A stretch of DNA of 64,000 nucleotides from JAEUHO01 sp046350655 (GTDB lineage Bacteria; Planctomycetota; PLA2; JAEUHO01). Positions 9,526-19,154 of the stretch are shown piece after piece. Within the stretch, counting starts at the first letter, position 1. The number at the start of each line of letters is the position of its first letter. The translations under genes were made by a program, and so were the position numbers. The notes beneath the pieces were generated by a model, which saw nothing but the letters and a program-made list of their open reading frames with translations, ran no database searches and had not been told where the DNA came from. The stretch covers positions 496,001-560,000 of the forward strand of contig JAXMAB010000004.1 in NCBI GenBank assembly GCA_046350655.1, read 5' to 3'.

Positions 9526-11468
9526 ATGCGCTGCCCCGCGTGCCACGCCGACCTCCCGACGCCCACGGACCCGACGCAGCGCCGGGTCCGCTGCGCCGCC
9601 TGCGGGAAGGACGCGGACCTCGCCGCCGTCGCGGGCTTCGAGGGCACGATCGCGACGCCGCCGCCCGCGCCCGCCGCGACGCCGCCCGACCCGCTCGTCG
9701 GGACGTCGTTCGCGGGCGGGCGCTACCGCATCGAGGCGCTGCTCGGCGTCGGCGGCATGGGCCGCGTCTACCGCGCCACGCAGACGGCGCTCGGCCGGGC
9801 GGTCGCGATCAAGATCCTCTCGCCCGAGCTGGCGCGCGACGAGCAGTTCCGCCGCCGGTTCGACCGCGAGGCCGGGACCCTCGCGAGCCTCGACCACCCG
9901 CACATCGTCGCGGTCCACGACATGGGCGTCGAGGACGGCACGCCGTACATCGTCATGGCGATCGTCGCGGGGCGCGACGGCCACCCCGTCACGCTGCGCC
10001 AGCTGCTCGACGCGGGGCCCGTGGAGGAGGACCTCTGCCTCCGCGTGATCCAGCAGACGTGCGACGCCCTCGACTACGCCCACCGGAAGGGCATCGTCCA
10101 CCGCGACATCAAGCCGGCGAACATCCTGCTCGACGCGGCCGGCAACGCGAAGATCGCCGACTTCGGCATCGCGCGCGCCGGCGGGGCCGAGGCCGCCGCG
10201 CTCACGACGACGGGGGCGGTCCTCGGGACGCTGAAGTACATGGCGCCCGAGCAGATGAGCGACTCGAGCCGCGCGGACCCCCGCAGCGACCTCTACTCGC
10301 TCGGCGTCGTCTTCTACGAGCTCCTGACGGGCCACGCGCCCATCGGGCGCTTCGAGCTCCCGAGCGAGGAGCGGAAGGGCCTCGACCACCGCCTCGACGC
10401 GATCGTGGACCGCGCGCTCCGCCGCGCCGCCGATCAGCGGTACCAGTCGGCGGACCAGATGGCGCGCGACCTCTCGCGCATCACGACGGAGCGCGACCTC
10501 GCGCGCCTCGGCGGCGCCGCGGGGGGGAAGGCGACCCCGTCCCCGGACCGCGAGGCCCGGCCCGCGCCGGCCGGCGTCCCGGCGGCGGCCGTCGGCCGCG
10601 CGGGGGGCGACGCGACGCCCGCGGCCGCGACGCCGTCGCGCGGCGGGTCGAAGGGCGCCCTCGTCGCGGCGGGGCTGCTCGCGCTCGGCTCGCGGCGTAT
10701 CTCCTCTGGCCGACGTCGCCGAAGCCGTCGGGGCCGTCGGCGGTCGTCGGCGGGCTCGGCGCGACGCCGACGCCGGCCATGGGCGAGCCCGCGATGGGCG
10801 AGCCCGCGATGGGGACGCCGGCCATGGGCGAGCCCGCCATGGCCGACCCGGCGATGACCGACCCGGCGATGACCGACCCGGCGATGACCGACCCCGCGAT
10901 GGGGGAGCCCGCCATGGGCGGCCCGGCCATGGACTCGACGTGGGCGACGGACATGCCGCAGCCCGAGGACCCGCCGCCGGCGATGACGACCGACGGGCCG
11001 CTCCCGCCGCCCGAGCCCGAGGTCGTCGCGCACCGCGCGACGTTGATGACGCTGCTGCTCGACGACGGCCTGTCGGTCGCCGACGTCGGCTCGACGCGGG
11101 ACACGATGGCGAAGAGCGCGTCGAGCGCGAAGGCCGACCTCGCGTCCGCGCGCAGAGCGCTCGAGGCCGCGCTCGCGGCGCTCGCGCGCGCCGACTGGGA
11201 CGCGCTCGACCGCGCGCTGCCCGAGACGGTCGTGCGCGAGGCGATGAAGAAGGCGGGCACGACCGACCCGGCCGACGTGCGGCGACACCTGCGCGAGGCG
11301 TACCAGGACGCGGCCGTCCGCAGCGCGCGCGTCACGGACCTCGTCGCGGTGGGCGCCGACTGGGCGCTCGCGTCGGTCGACGCGGTGGACGGCGACGACG
11401 ACCCGGCCGAAGGCGTCGCGCTGTTGATCGTGGAGCGCGGGGTCTGGAAGGTCGTCCTGACGTGGTGA
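9526..11468 (+). CDS. Membrane Ser/Thr protein kinase (Hanks type); frameshift at about 10689
   Basis: The N-terminus carries two CxxC knuckles (CPAC at 3-6, CAAC at 23-26), probably a small zinc ribbon. The kinase domain runs about residues 60-340 with glycine loop GVGGMGRVY, VAIK Lys96, HRDIKPAN Asp194, DFG 212-214 and APE 240-242, so it should be active. A linker and a membrane helix follow; the helix is split by a frameshift, and inserting one C at 10689 joins GLLALG to LAAYLLWP. The extracytoplasmic part begins with eleven PAMxx pentapeptide repeats (10773-10937), then a helical domain of unknown function. It ends 25 bases before a two-FHA ABC transporter. FHA domains bind phosphothreonine, so the kinase probably regulates that transporter, as proposed for PknF and Rv1747 in Mycobacterium tuberculosis. 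Confidence 0.88.
10773..10937 (+). repeat. Eleven 15-bp coding repeats (PAMGE/PAMTD type)
   Basis: In-frame tandem repeats encode PAM followed by GE, GT, AD, TD, GG or DS. Three consecutive PAMTD units are nearly identical at DNA level, which suggests recent slippage. They sit just outside the kinase membrane helix and may act as a flexible stalk. Confidence 0.9.
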
Positions 11469-11493
11469 GCCGCCCCGGCGGCCGGAGGAACGC

Positions 11494-14268
11494 GTGGACC
11501 CGAAGGTGACGCTCTACGTCGGTGGCGACGGCGGGACCGAGACGAAGGTCGGCCCCGAGGGCTGGACCGAGTTCGCGCTCGGCCGCGGCGAGGACGCGCA
11601 GCTCTTCCTCAACCACCCTTCGGTGTCGCGCCGTCACTGCCGCCTGCTGAGGCGCGGCGGGCAGGTCGTCGTCGAGGACCTCGGGAGCCGGTTCGGGACG
11701 TTCGTGGGCGAGCGCCGCGTCGAGGGCACCGTGCTCCTCGCGGACGGCGACCGCCTCCGCGTGGGCGACGTCGTCCTCGCGGTGAGGATCGTCGACGCCG
11801 AGGCCGCCGCGCGCGCGGCCGCGCGGATGGTCGAGACGTCGGCGCCCGCGCCGCGCAAGCCGGTCGCGGCGGCGCCCCCTCCCCCTCCGGCGCCGGTCGC
11901 GCCGCCGCCTCCCGCGCCGAAGCCGCCCCCGCCGCCCGCCGAGGAGGACCGCACCGTCGTCGCGAAGGGGGGCGAGGTCACGACGACCCCCGTCCGCGCC
12001 GACCTCGAGGGGAAGACGCGCGTCGTCGTCGGCCGCGCGCCGACGTCCGACGTCGTCCTCGACAACCCGGTCGTCTCCCACGCGCACGCCGAGCTGCGCC
12101 GCGAGGGCGAGGCCTTCGTCGTGACCGACCTCGGCTCGACGAACGGCACGTTCGTCAACGGCGAGCGCGTCACCGCGCCGCGCCGGCTCGCGAGCGGCGA
12201 CGTCCTCTCGGTCGGGCCCTACGCGCTGCGCTTCGACGGCCGCCGCCTCGCGACGGGCCCGCGGCGCGCCGGGACCCGCATCGAGGTCCGCGGCGTCGGC
12301 AAGCAGGTGAACGACCGCGCGACGGGCAAGCCGCTCTACCTCCTGAAGGACGTGTCGCTCACGATCCTGCCGAAGGAGTTCGTGGGGCTCCTCGGCGCCT
12401 CGGGCTGCGGCAAGTCCACGTTCATGGACACGGTGAACGGCCGCCGGCCGGCCACCGAGGGCCAGGTCCTGTACGACGGCGAGAACCTCTACAACCAGTT
12501 CGACCGCTTCAAGCGCGGCATCGGCTACGTCCCCCAGGAGCTGATCTTCCACGACGGGCTGCCCGTCGCCGACGTCCTGCGCTACGCGAGCCGACTGCGC
12601 CTCCCCGACGACACGACCGACGCCGAGATCGAGGGCCACATCGACCGCGTGCTCGCGATCGTCGGGCTCGTCGCGCAGAAGGGCACGCTCGTCAAGCACC
12701 TCTCGGGCGGCCAGAAGAAGCGCGTCTCCATCGCGATGGAGCTGCTCTCGCAGCCGACGGTGCTCTTCCTCGACGAGGCCACGAGCGGCCTCGACCTCGG
12801 CACCGAGGCGCAGATGATGCGCCTGTTCCGCGACCTCGCCGACGGCGGCGTCACGACGCTGTGCATCACGCACTACGTGGACAGCCTCGACGCCTGCGAC
12901 ATGGTCGCCTACTTCGTGAAGGGCCGGCTCGCGTTCTTCGGCCCGCCGAAGGAGCTGAAGGCCTGGTTCGGCGTCTCGGCGATCCGCGAGGTCTACCTCA
13001 AGGAGACCGAGAAGACCCCCGAGCAGTGGGAGGCGGCCTTCAAGGCCAGCGACGCCTACAAGAAGTACGTCGCCGGCCGGGCGTCGCCGCCCGTGCCCGA
13101 GGACGCGACCCGCGTCCGCCCGGGCCACGCCATCGAGGTGGTCCGCCCCCGCGACCTCAAGCGGCAGGCGAAGATCCTCACGGACCGCTACGTCCAGCTC
13201 ATCCGCTCGGACCGCCGGTCCCTGAGCATCGCGCTCGCCATCGGCCCCGTGGTCGGGCTCCTGGTGGCCCTCGTGCTGGGCGGGAAGGCGGGCGAGACGG
13301 GCGTCGAGCTCGCGAAACGTCAGGCCCAGCTGTCGTTCGTCACGACGATCACGGCCTGCTTCGCGGGCCTCTTCGGCGGCATCCGCGAGGTGGTGAAGGA
13401 GCTGCCGATCTACCGGCACGAGCGCTTCATCAACCTCGAGATCGGGCCCTACCTCGTGAGCAAGGCCCTGCCGCTGCTCGTGGTGGGGGCGGTGCAGGTG
13501 GCCGGGATGCTCGGCATCGTGCACGCGCTCGCCGACGTCCGGGCGCCGATCCTCGGCCAGTTCCTCATGCTGACGACGGTCGCGTTCGCGTCGTCGCTCC
13601 TCGGCCTCGCGATCTCGAGCGCCGTGAGCTCCAGCGACGAGGCGGTCTTCGCGATGATCGGCGTGATCATCCCGCAGTTCCTCCTCTCGAACTCGTTCAT
13701 CCCGCTGAAGGGGTTCGCGAAGGTGCTCGGGGTCGTCCTCATCCTCTGCTACTGGGGCCACTCGGGCGTCAAGAGCCTCATGCCCGACGCGCTGCGCGAG
13801 CAGACGTGGGCGGGCGCCGGGTTCCAACTGCCGCCCGACGTCCGCGCGCAGATCGAGCAGCGGGCCCGCTTCGACGGCGTCGACCCGGAACGCGCGGTGG
13901 CGGAGGCGACCGCCGTGTTGGGCGGCGGGGCGGCCCCGGCGGCCGCCCAGAGCGGCCTCGTCATGTTCGGCGACGACGGCTGGTTCCTCTCGTGGGCCAT
14001 GCTGGCCCTGTTCGCGGCGCTCTACCTGGGGCTCGCGTACGCCGGCCTGCGCAAGAAGGACGGCCCGACGGGCAAACCCTTCGCGATCCCGCTCCTCAAG
14101 TCCGGCGCGTGGGTCGAGGTGCGCGCGCGGATCACGTGGGCGCTGCGGCAGGTCCGCGAGGCGTTCTTCGCGATGATGCGGTCCCTCGTGCGCAAGCTGG
14201 CCGCGAAGTTCGACAAGCCGGGCACGCCGTCGTCGAACCCGCCGCCCGGGGCGCCGCCGCCGCGCTGA
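11494..14268 (+). CDS. Two-FHA-domain ABC transporter (ATPase fused to ABC-2 type permease)
   Basis: The GTG start has a GGAGG site 8 bases upstream. Order of domains in 924 residues: FHA1 (about 25-100, with SRRH and GSRFGT), a Pro-rich linker (about 118-150), FHA2 (about 172-250, with SHAHAEL and GSTNGTFVNG), ABC ATPase (about 263-500; Walker A GASGCGKST at 301-309, signature LSGGQKKR, Walker B LFLDEATSGLD), then a permease with about six hydrophobic segments. The arrangement matches the G-subfamily-like transporter Rv1747 of M. tuberculosis, whose FHA domains are bound and regulated by kinase PknF. Substrate is not predictable; Rv1747 has been linked to cell-wall lipids. The kinase gene immediately upstream makes a phosphorylation-controlled transporter the likely reading. 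Confidence 0.93.
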   Translation: MDPKVTLYVGGDGGTETKVGPEGWTEFALGRGEDAQLFLNHPSVSRRHCRLLRRGGQVVVEDLGSRFGTFVGERRVEGTVLLADGDRLRVGDVVLAVRIVDAEAAARAAARMVETSAPAPRKPVAAAPPPPPAPVAPPPPAPKPPPPPAEEDRTVVAKGGEVTTTPVRADLEGKTRVVVGRAPTSDVVLDNPVVSHAHAELRREGEAFVVTDLGSTNGTFVNGERVTAPRRLASGDVLSVGPYALRFDGRRLATGPRRAGTRIEVRGVGKQVNDRATGKPLYLLKDVSLTILPKEFVGLLGASGCGKSTFMDTVNGRRPATEGQVLYDGENLYNQFDRFKRGIGYVPQELIFHDGLPVADVLRYASRLRLPDDTTDAEIEGHIDRVLAIVGLVAQKGTLVKHLSGGQKKRVSIAMELLSQPTVLFLDEATSGLDLGTEAQMMRLFRDLADGGVTTLCITHYVDSLDACDMVAYFVKGRLAFFGPPKELKAWFGVSAIREVYLKETEKTPEQWEAAFKASDAYKKYVAGRASPPVPEDATRVRPGHAIEVVRPRDLKRQAKILTDRYVQLIRSDRRSLSIALAIGPVVGLLVALVLGGKAGETGVELAKRQAQLSFVTTITACFAGLFGGIREVVKELPIYRHERFINLEIGPYLVSKALPLLVVGAVQVAGMLGIVHALADVRAPILGQFLMLTTVAFASSLLGLAISSAVSSSDEAVFAMIGVIIPQFLLSNSFIPLKGFAKVLGVVLILCYWGHSGVKSLMPDALREQTWAGAGFQLPPDVRAQIEQRARFDGVDPERAVAEATAVLGGGAAPAAAQSGLVMFGDDGWFLSWAMLALFAALYLGLAYAGLRKKDGPTGKPFAIPLLKSGAWVEVRARITWALRQVREAFFAMMRSLVRKLAAKFDKPGTPSSNPPPGAPPPR

Positions 14269-14342
14269 CGGCGGCGGCGCCGCGCGGACGGCGCCGAAGC
14301 CCGTTCGCGGCGGCGCTCCCGGCCCCGCATCCCTCGCTCCGG

Positions 14343-14380
14343 ACCGCGAGGCCCGGTCGCCGGCCACCGGGCCTCGCGGT
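14343..14380. terminator. Palindromic repeat hairpin, likely bidirectional terminator
   Basis: ACCGCGAGGCCCGGT and ACCGGGCCTCGCGGT form a perfect 15-bp stem around an 8-base loop, between two convergent genes. There is no T tract, so intrinsic termination is inferred from position and stability only. Confidence 0.55.
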
Positions 14381-14501
14381 TGTCAGGCCTCACGGCCGCC
14401 GGGCCTCGCGGCCACCGGGCCTTGCGGTCGTCGGGTGCGTCCGCGTCCAACGCGATCGCCGCGGCGACGCACCGTCCGTCAGGCACGTCGATGGACGCGG
14501 T

Positions 14502-14602
14502 GACCCGTAGGGCGCGGCCCTTGCGGCCGCCCGCGGGTCGCGCCGACGTCCGATGAACACGACGGCCCTGCCCGCCGATCGCGCCGGCCACCGGGCCTCG
14601 CG
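14502..14602. repeat. About 100-bp intergenic repeat, copy A
   Basis: From ACCCGTAGGGCGCGGCCC to the terminal GGGCCTCGCG. It differs from copy B (20222-20322) at only four positions and is clearly related to copy C (23153-23262). Confidence 0.85.
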
Positions 14603-14626
14603 GTCCCGCGCGGTCGGGCTGCGCCC

Positions 14627-17170
14627 TTACTTCCCGTGCTGGCGGATCCCCGCGCCCGACAGCGGCGCGGTGACGCGGTCGCCGCCGAGGAGGACCGTCA
14701 GGTCGGGCGCGCCCGTCGGCGCGTACCGGATCGCGAGGTCGTGCCAGCCGGCCTCGAGGCCGACGAGGACGCCGAACGGCTGCCCCGCCTCGACCTTCGT
14801 CGTCGCGAGCGCCGGCTTGCCGTCCACGTCGATCGAGAGGTCGCCGGCCGCGGCGACGTAGAGCTGGTACAGCCCCGCGGCGGGGACCTCGAACTCGCCG
14901 GCGATGCGGACCTCCTTCCACGGGCCCGCGCCCTTGGCGGCGATCGCCTCGCGGACGCTGGGCTTCTGGCCCGCGCCGCCGAGCGTGACGAGGTCGAGCG
15001 TCGCGGCGGGCTTCGCGTCCTTGCCCGTCTTGTCGAAGAGCGTGCAGAGGAGGCCGGCCTTCTTGCCGTCGGGCTTCGGGTGCTTGCGGAGCGGCGGCGG
15101 GCTCACCACGAGCGCGCGCTGCGCGCGGACCGCGGGGCCGGTCTTGAACGTCGCGCGCGCGACCACCGCGACGGGCCCCGGTCCGACGGACGCCGCGGGG
15201 ACGGTCGCCTTGAAGCCCTCGCTCGTGAGCGTCACCGGCGCGATGCGGCGGCCGCCGACCGTCAGCTCGACCGTCTGCGCGCCGGGGACCTTGCCCGTGA
15301 GCGTGACCAAGTCGCCCCACGCGGCGGTCGCGGGGCCCGCGAGGGCGAGCGTGCGCTTGCCGTTCGCGACGGTGACCGTCGCGGCCGCGTCGGAGCGCGT
15401 CGCGACGGCGCCGGCCTCGACGGCGACCAGGCGGACGTCGTGGTCGCCGTCGTCGAGGGCCGTCGTGTCGAGCACGAAGGGCTCGCCGGGCTTCGACGTC
15501 CCGACGGGCCGGCCGTCGACGAAGCCCTCGAGGTGGTCGACGGCGGCGCCGGCCGGCGGCTCGACGGCGACGGCGACCGGGACCGTGCCCGCGAGCGCGC
15601 CCTCGGGGAACGTCGGCGTCACCTTCGCGAAGCGCGCGAACGGGCGGCAGAGCGGGTCGCCGACGACGTACGTCTGGTAGGGGCCCGCGAGGCTCTGGTA
15701 GAAGGCCTCGGCGAGCGAGCACCCCGCGGCGTAGTGCACGTGGATGGCGGGCACGGGGAACTTGAACTGCACCGCGTACGGCTCGTAGACGGTGCCGGAC
15801 GCGCCCGCGGCGCCGTTGCGGATCAGCTCGCAGAGCTTCGTCTGGCCGCCGTGGGCGAAGTCGGCGCCGTGCGACGTCAGGTGCTCCACGATCGCGCCGG
15901 GGAGGATCCGGCTCTTGCCGTCCTTCCACGTGAAGCCCGCGGAGCCGAGCATCGCCCCGAGGACGTCCTCCTTGCCGACGGGGACGATGCCCGACTGGCC
16001 GTCCTCGCCCGCGGTGAGCACCTCGGCCTTGCGGCCCATCGCCTTCAGCGCCTCGACGGCGCCGGCGAAGCGGGGGGCGCGCGTCGTCGCGCGGACGTCG
16101 GCGTTCGACAGGAAGTAGAAGGTGCCGTCGGGGTTCGTGCCGTCGGCTTTCGCGGCCGCCTCGAGCGCGGCGAGGGCCTCCGTCGCCGAGTTGCCCCACT
16201 CGCCCGTGTACGCGAGCGCGACCGACAGGAGGTAGCGGTCGCGGTCGTCCGCGGCGGGCTCGGTCACGGGTTCGGCGCCGCCGGCCCAGCCGAAGCGCGC
16301 GCGGAAGCCGTGGGACGGCTGGACGTCGGCGCTCGCCTGCCGGCTCATCTTGGCGAGGAGGGCCTGGAAGTCGGGCCGGTCCTTCACGGCGGCGAAGTCG
16401 GGGTCCGACGCGGCGTGGGCGGGGTCGGCGTAGCCGGCGCCGACGGCCCGGGCGAGCGTCGCGACCGCGTCGTCGGGCCGCGAGAGCCGCGCGAGGCAGC
16501 AGGCGAGGTTGTAGAGCGACTCGACGTCGGCGATCGTCGCGAGGAGCGCCTCGTATGCCTTCACCGCGTCGGCCCAGCGCTTCTCGACGACGGCCGCCTG
16601 GGCGTCGTTGCGGAGCGCGGCCTCGGCGTCGGTCAGGTCGCGCGGCAGGCCGACCTCGGACGGGGCGCGGCGGTAGTACTGGTTCGTGAGCGGGCTCGCG
16701 GCGGTGCCGAGCCACGCGTCCGCCTGCTTCGACTCGACCCGCCGCCAGAGGTAGGTCATCGCGTTCAGCGACGCGAGGCGCGTCCACGGCGGCGTCATGT
16801 CCTTGTCGGGCTTCTCCGCCGCGAAGTCCACGGCGTAGGGGAAGTCCGCGGACCACGCCACGCAGTCCACCCGGTCGAGGAGCCCGCGCGCCTCGAGGAA
16901 CGCCTTCACCGGGCCCCACAGGCGGGTCCGGAACGTCTCGAGCGACACGATGCCGCCGAGCGGCACGTCGTCGAGCACGCAGACGTTCTCGGCGGGGACG
17001 TGCCGCCACGCGACCCACGCGTTCGCGACCCGGCGCGACGTCGGCGACGCGCCGTGGACGACCACGACGGTGGTCTCGGGGCCGCCCCCGGCGCGGGCGG
17101 GCGGCGCCACGGCGGCCGCGAGGACGACGAGGAGGGGGAGGACGGCGCGGACGACGGAGGGGGGGCGCAC
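14627..17170 (-). CDS. Secreted TIGR03790-like protein with TPR-like segment and C-terminal PA14-like domain
   Basis: The 847-residue product starts with GTG and a clear signal peptide (VLPLLVVLAAAVAPPARA). The N-terminal part (ETTVVVVHGASPTSRRVANAWVA, WSADFPYAVDF, later HYAAGCSLAEAFYQSLAGPYQTYVVGDPLCRPF split across the middle) resembles the uncharacterised TIGR03790 family, inside which a TPR-like stretch of about 70 residues is inserted (YNLACCLARLSRPDDAVATL). Two beta-rich Big-type domains follow, and the last 120 residues look like a PA14 or carbohydrate-binding fold (GLYQLYVAAAGDLSIDVDGKPAL). No catalytic assignment is possible. The gene is divergent from the cyclase fusion with 83 bases between them, and TACAAC ends 8 bases before its GTG. 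Confidence 0.7.
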   Translation of the reverse strand: MRPPSVVRAVLPLLVVLAAAVAPPARAGGGPETTVVVVHGASPTSRRVANAWVAWRHVPAENVCVLDDVPLGGIVSLETFRTRLWGPVKAFLEARGLLDRVDCVAWSADFPYAVDFAAEKPDKDMTPPWTRLASLNAMTYLWRRVESKQADAWLGTAASPLTNQYYRRAPSEVGLPRDLTDAEAALRNDAQAAVVEKRWADAVKAYEALLATIADVESLYNLACCLARLSRPDDAVATLARAVGAGYADPAHAASDPDFAAVKDRPDFQALLAKMSRQASADVQPSHGFRARFGWAGGAEPVTEPAADDRDRYLLSVALAYTGEWGNSATEALAALEAAAKADGTNPDGTFYFLSNADVRATTRAPRFAGAVEALKAMGRKAEVLTAGEDGQSGIVPVGKEDVLGAMLGSAGFTWKDGKSRILPGAIVEHLTSHGADFAHGGQTKLCELIRNGAAGASGTVYEPYAVQFKFPVPAIHVHYAAGCSLAEAFYQSLAGPYQTYVVGDPLCRPFARFAKVTPTFPEGALAGTVPVAVAVEPPAGAAVDHLEGFVDGRPVGTSKPGEPFVLDTTALDDGDHDVRLVAVEAGAVATRSDAAATVTVANGKRTLALAGPATAAWGDLVTLTGKVPGAQTVELTVGGRRIAPVTLTSEGFKATVPAASVGPGPVAVVARATFKTGPAVRAQRALVVSPPPLRKHPKPDGKKAGLLCTLFDKTGKDAKPAATLDLVTLGGAGQKPSVREAIAAKGAGPWKEVRIAGEFEVPAAGLYQLYVAAAGDLSIDVDGKPALATTKVEAGQPFGVLVGLEAGWHDLAIRYAPTGAPDLTVLLGGDRVTAPLSGAGIRQHGK

Positions 17171-17240
17171 GGCGCCCCGTTGTAACGCTGTCGGGCCGTC
17201 CGGCCGCGGGTTCGTCGGGGGACGTCCCGTCGCGCCGGGG

Positions 17241-17246
17241 TATGAC
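17241..17246 (+). promoter_or_regulatory. Candidate -10 hexamer TATGAC deciding the start of the cyclase fusion
   Basis: TATGAC ends 7 bases before the ATG at 17254. The earlier in-frame ATG at 17242 lies inside the hexamer, so the later start is preferred. Confidence 0.45.
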
Positions 17247-17253
17247 TGCGCCC

Positions 17254-19074
17254 ATGTCCGGGCAGCGCGCCCTCGTCCTGATCTACGACATCCGCGGCTT
17301 CACCGCGGCCTCGCGGCGCATCTCGACCCACGACCTCGGCGCGTTCGCGACGGGCGCGCACCGGGCCATCCTCGACCTCTTCGCCGCGCACCCGCCGACG
17401 TTCGTCAAACACCTCGGCGACGGCCACCTCCTCCTCTGGGAGACGTCGAACCCGCCCGACCCGTCCCTGCTCGCCGACGTCGTCGCGGGCGCGGCGAAGG
17501 CCCGCACGGCGTTCGCGGCCTACATCGCGGGGCGCGAGGCCGCCGGCGAGCACCTGCCGCGCCACGTCGGCGTCGGCGTCGCGTTCGGCGAGGTCTCGCG
17601 GGCCGACGACTACTACGGCGTCGCGCTCAACCTCGCCGCGCGGCTCCAGAACCTCGCGCGCCCGGAGGGGCTCGCCCTCGACCGCAACGTCTTCGAGACG
17701 GTCGCCGCCCACGACGCCCGGCTCCGCACCGCGTTCACGCGCGCGAAGGTGCGGCTCAAGGGCCTCGGCTCGACCGTCGTGTGGGTGGACCGCCCGTTCT
17801 CGTGGGGGCGCATCCTGCGCGCGGGCGCCGTCTGGGCGGCCCCCGTGGTCGCCGCGACCGCCTACGTCGGGTTGTGCGACTTCGACACGCCGCTGCCGTT
17901 CGGCGACCGCGTCCGGTGGACCCTCGACAGCCTCGGGCGCTCCGTCGGCCGCCCGGTCCACGACGACGCCGCCGTCGCGGACGCGCTCCACCGCGTGCGC
18001 GCGGACCTCCTCGACCGCATGCTCGCCGTGCAGACGAAGGGCGACTTCTTCCCCGACAGCTTCACGCCCGGCGACGACCCCGAGTTCGACGTGTGGTCGT
18101 CGTCGCAGGCGACCGCGGCGGTCCTGCGCGCGCCGGAGCTTCCGCTCGACCGCGCGCGCCGCTGCCTCGCGGGGCTGCGCGCCGCGTTCGCGCCGGAGCG
18201 CTTCATCGAGCGCGACGGCGTCGTCCACGGCTGGCTCCGGCAGCAGGGCGCCACGTACACCGAGGCCGAGCCCTGTCTCTGGACGAACGCGGCGCTGGCC
18301 CTCGCGCTGGGCCGGCCCGGGGTCGTCCCCGACGGGGAGCGCGCCTCGGTGCTCGCGTTGCTCGAGCGCGCCCAGGCGGCCGCGCTCACGTTCCGCCCGC
18401 TCGAGACCGGCGCATGGAACATCTTCCCGCGCCAGAAGCGGCCCGAGCGCCACAGCCCGTACTCGACGAGCCTCGCGCTCCTCATGCTGCTCGAGACGCG
18501 CGCGGCGAGCCTCCCGTTCGCCGGCAGCGTCGCGCGGCGCGACGAGATCCTCGCGCGGACCGCCGCGTTCGTCGGCGCGAGCTTCCTCCCCGACGGCGCG
18601 GTCCCGGGCTGGCGCCGCACCGCCGACCCGAACGACACGGTCTCGCCGGGCCTCACGTTCCAGAACTACGCCCTGCTGCTGCGCGCCGAGCGCGACGCGG
18701 GGATCCCGCTGCCGCCCGCCGTCGCCGCGGCCCTGCCCGACGCGCTCGAGCGCCTCGCGCGCGTCTCCATGGCGCAGCCGCCCGACGCCGGCGAGTTCGC
18801 CGCCGACTTCGTCGACCACGAGGGCCGCGCCGACCGCAAGACCGAGATGATCAACATGCTCTGGTACCCGTGGGCGGTCCTCGCCTGCCGCGGGTGGCTC
18901 GAACGCGACGCGCGGCTCCCCGGGCCCGCCGCCCACCGCTTCCGCGTCCGCCGCGCGCTCGGCCACCTCGTCGTGGACCACGGCGCCGACGCCTTCGCGG
19001 AGGCCACGAAGGGCTACATCTTCGTCGCGTCCGAGACCCTGTACGCCTTCAGCGACGCGCCCGGCCCCCGGTAG
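17254..19074 (+). CDS. Class III nucleotide cyclase domain fused through a membrane helix to an alpha-barrel domain
   Basis: Residues 1-170 form a class III adenylate/guanylate cyclase homology domain: metal Asp12 in YDIRGFT, Lys52 and Asp56 in VKHLGDGHLLL, Asp119 in ADDYYG, and the transition-state pair Asn126/Arg130 in NLAAR. All key residues are present, so activity is plausible. A membrane helix follows (about 186-206). The remaining 390 residues contain repeated helical motifs (DVWSSSQATAAVL, LWTNAALALAL, STSLALLMLLE, LTFQNYALLL) typical of alpha/alpha-barrel folds of the prenyltransferase or glycosidase type, with no recognised active site. One reading is a receptor that couples an extracytoplasmic barrel domain to cyclic nucleotide synthesis, with an inverted order compared with most receptor cyclases. 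Divergent partner: the TIGR03790-like gene. Confidence 0.8.
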   Translation: MSGQRALVLIYDIRGFTAASRRISTHDLGAFATGAHRAILDLFAAHPPTFVKHLGDGHLLLWETSNPPDPSLLADVVAGAAKARTAFAAYIAGREAAGEHLPRHVGVGVAFGEVSRADDYYGVALNLAARLQNLARPEGLALDRNVFETVAAHDARLRTAFTRAKVRLKGLGSTVVWVDRPFSWGRILRAGAVWAAPVVAATAYVGLCDFDTPLPFGDRVRWTLDSLGRSVGRPVHDDAAVADALHRVRADLLDRMLAVQTKGDFFPDSFTPGDDPEFDVWSSSQATAAVLRAPELPLDRARRCLAGLRAAFAPERFIERDGVVHGWLRQQGATYTEAEPCLWTNAALALALGRPGVVPDGERASVLALLERAQAAALTFRPLETGAWNIFPRQKRPERHSPYSTSLALLMLLETRAASLPFAGSVARRDEILARTAAFVGASFLPDGAVPGWRRTADPNDTVSPGLTFQNYALLLRAERDAGIPLPPAVAAALPDALERLARVSMAQPPDAGEFAADFVDHEGRADRKTEMINMLWYPWAVLACRGWLERDARLPGPAAHRFRVRRALGHLVVDHGADAFAEATKGYIFVASETLYAFSDAPGPR

Positions 19075-19154
19075 GCCGGCCGACCGGTGAAGGGGCCGTC
19101 GAGCCGCCCGGATCGGACGGCTTTTCCTGGACGGACCCTCGGGCGGGGCCAAGA

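Larger units (their letters stand above)
14269..14626. other. Convergent intergenic region, no gene, filled with palindromic repeats
   Basis: It holds a 15-bp-stem hairpin (14343-14380), several degenerate CCGGGCCTCGCGG copies (14391-14431) and a roughly 100-bp repeat (14502-14602). Nothing looks coding. Confidence 0.7.

Noticed and set aside
14282..14520. Minus-strand coding extension of the TIGR03790-like gene region
   Set aside because: The frame consists of repeat-derived Arg/Pro/Ala sequence and the real gene starts further along with a clear signal peptide; shared peptide blocks come from the DNA repeat.
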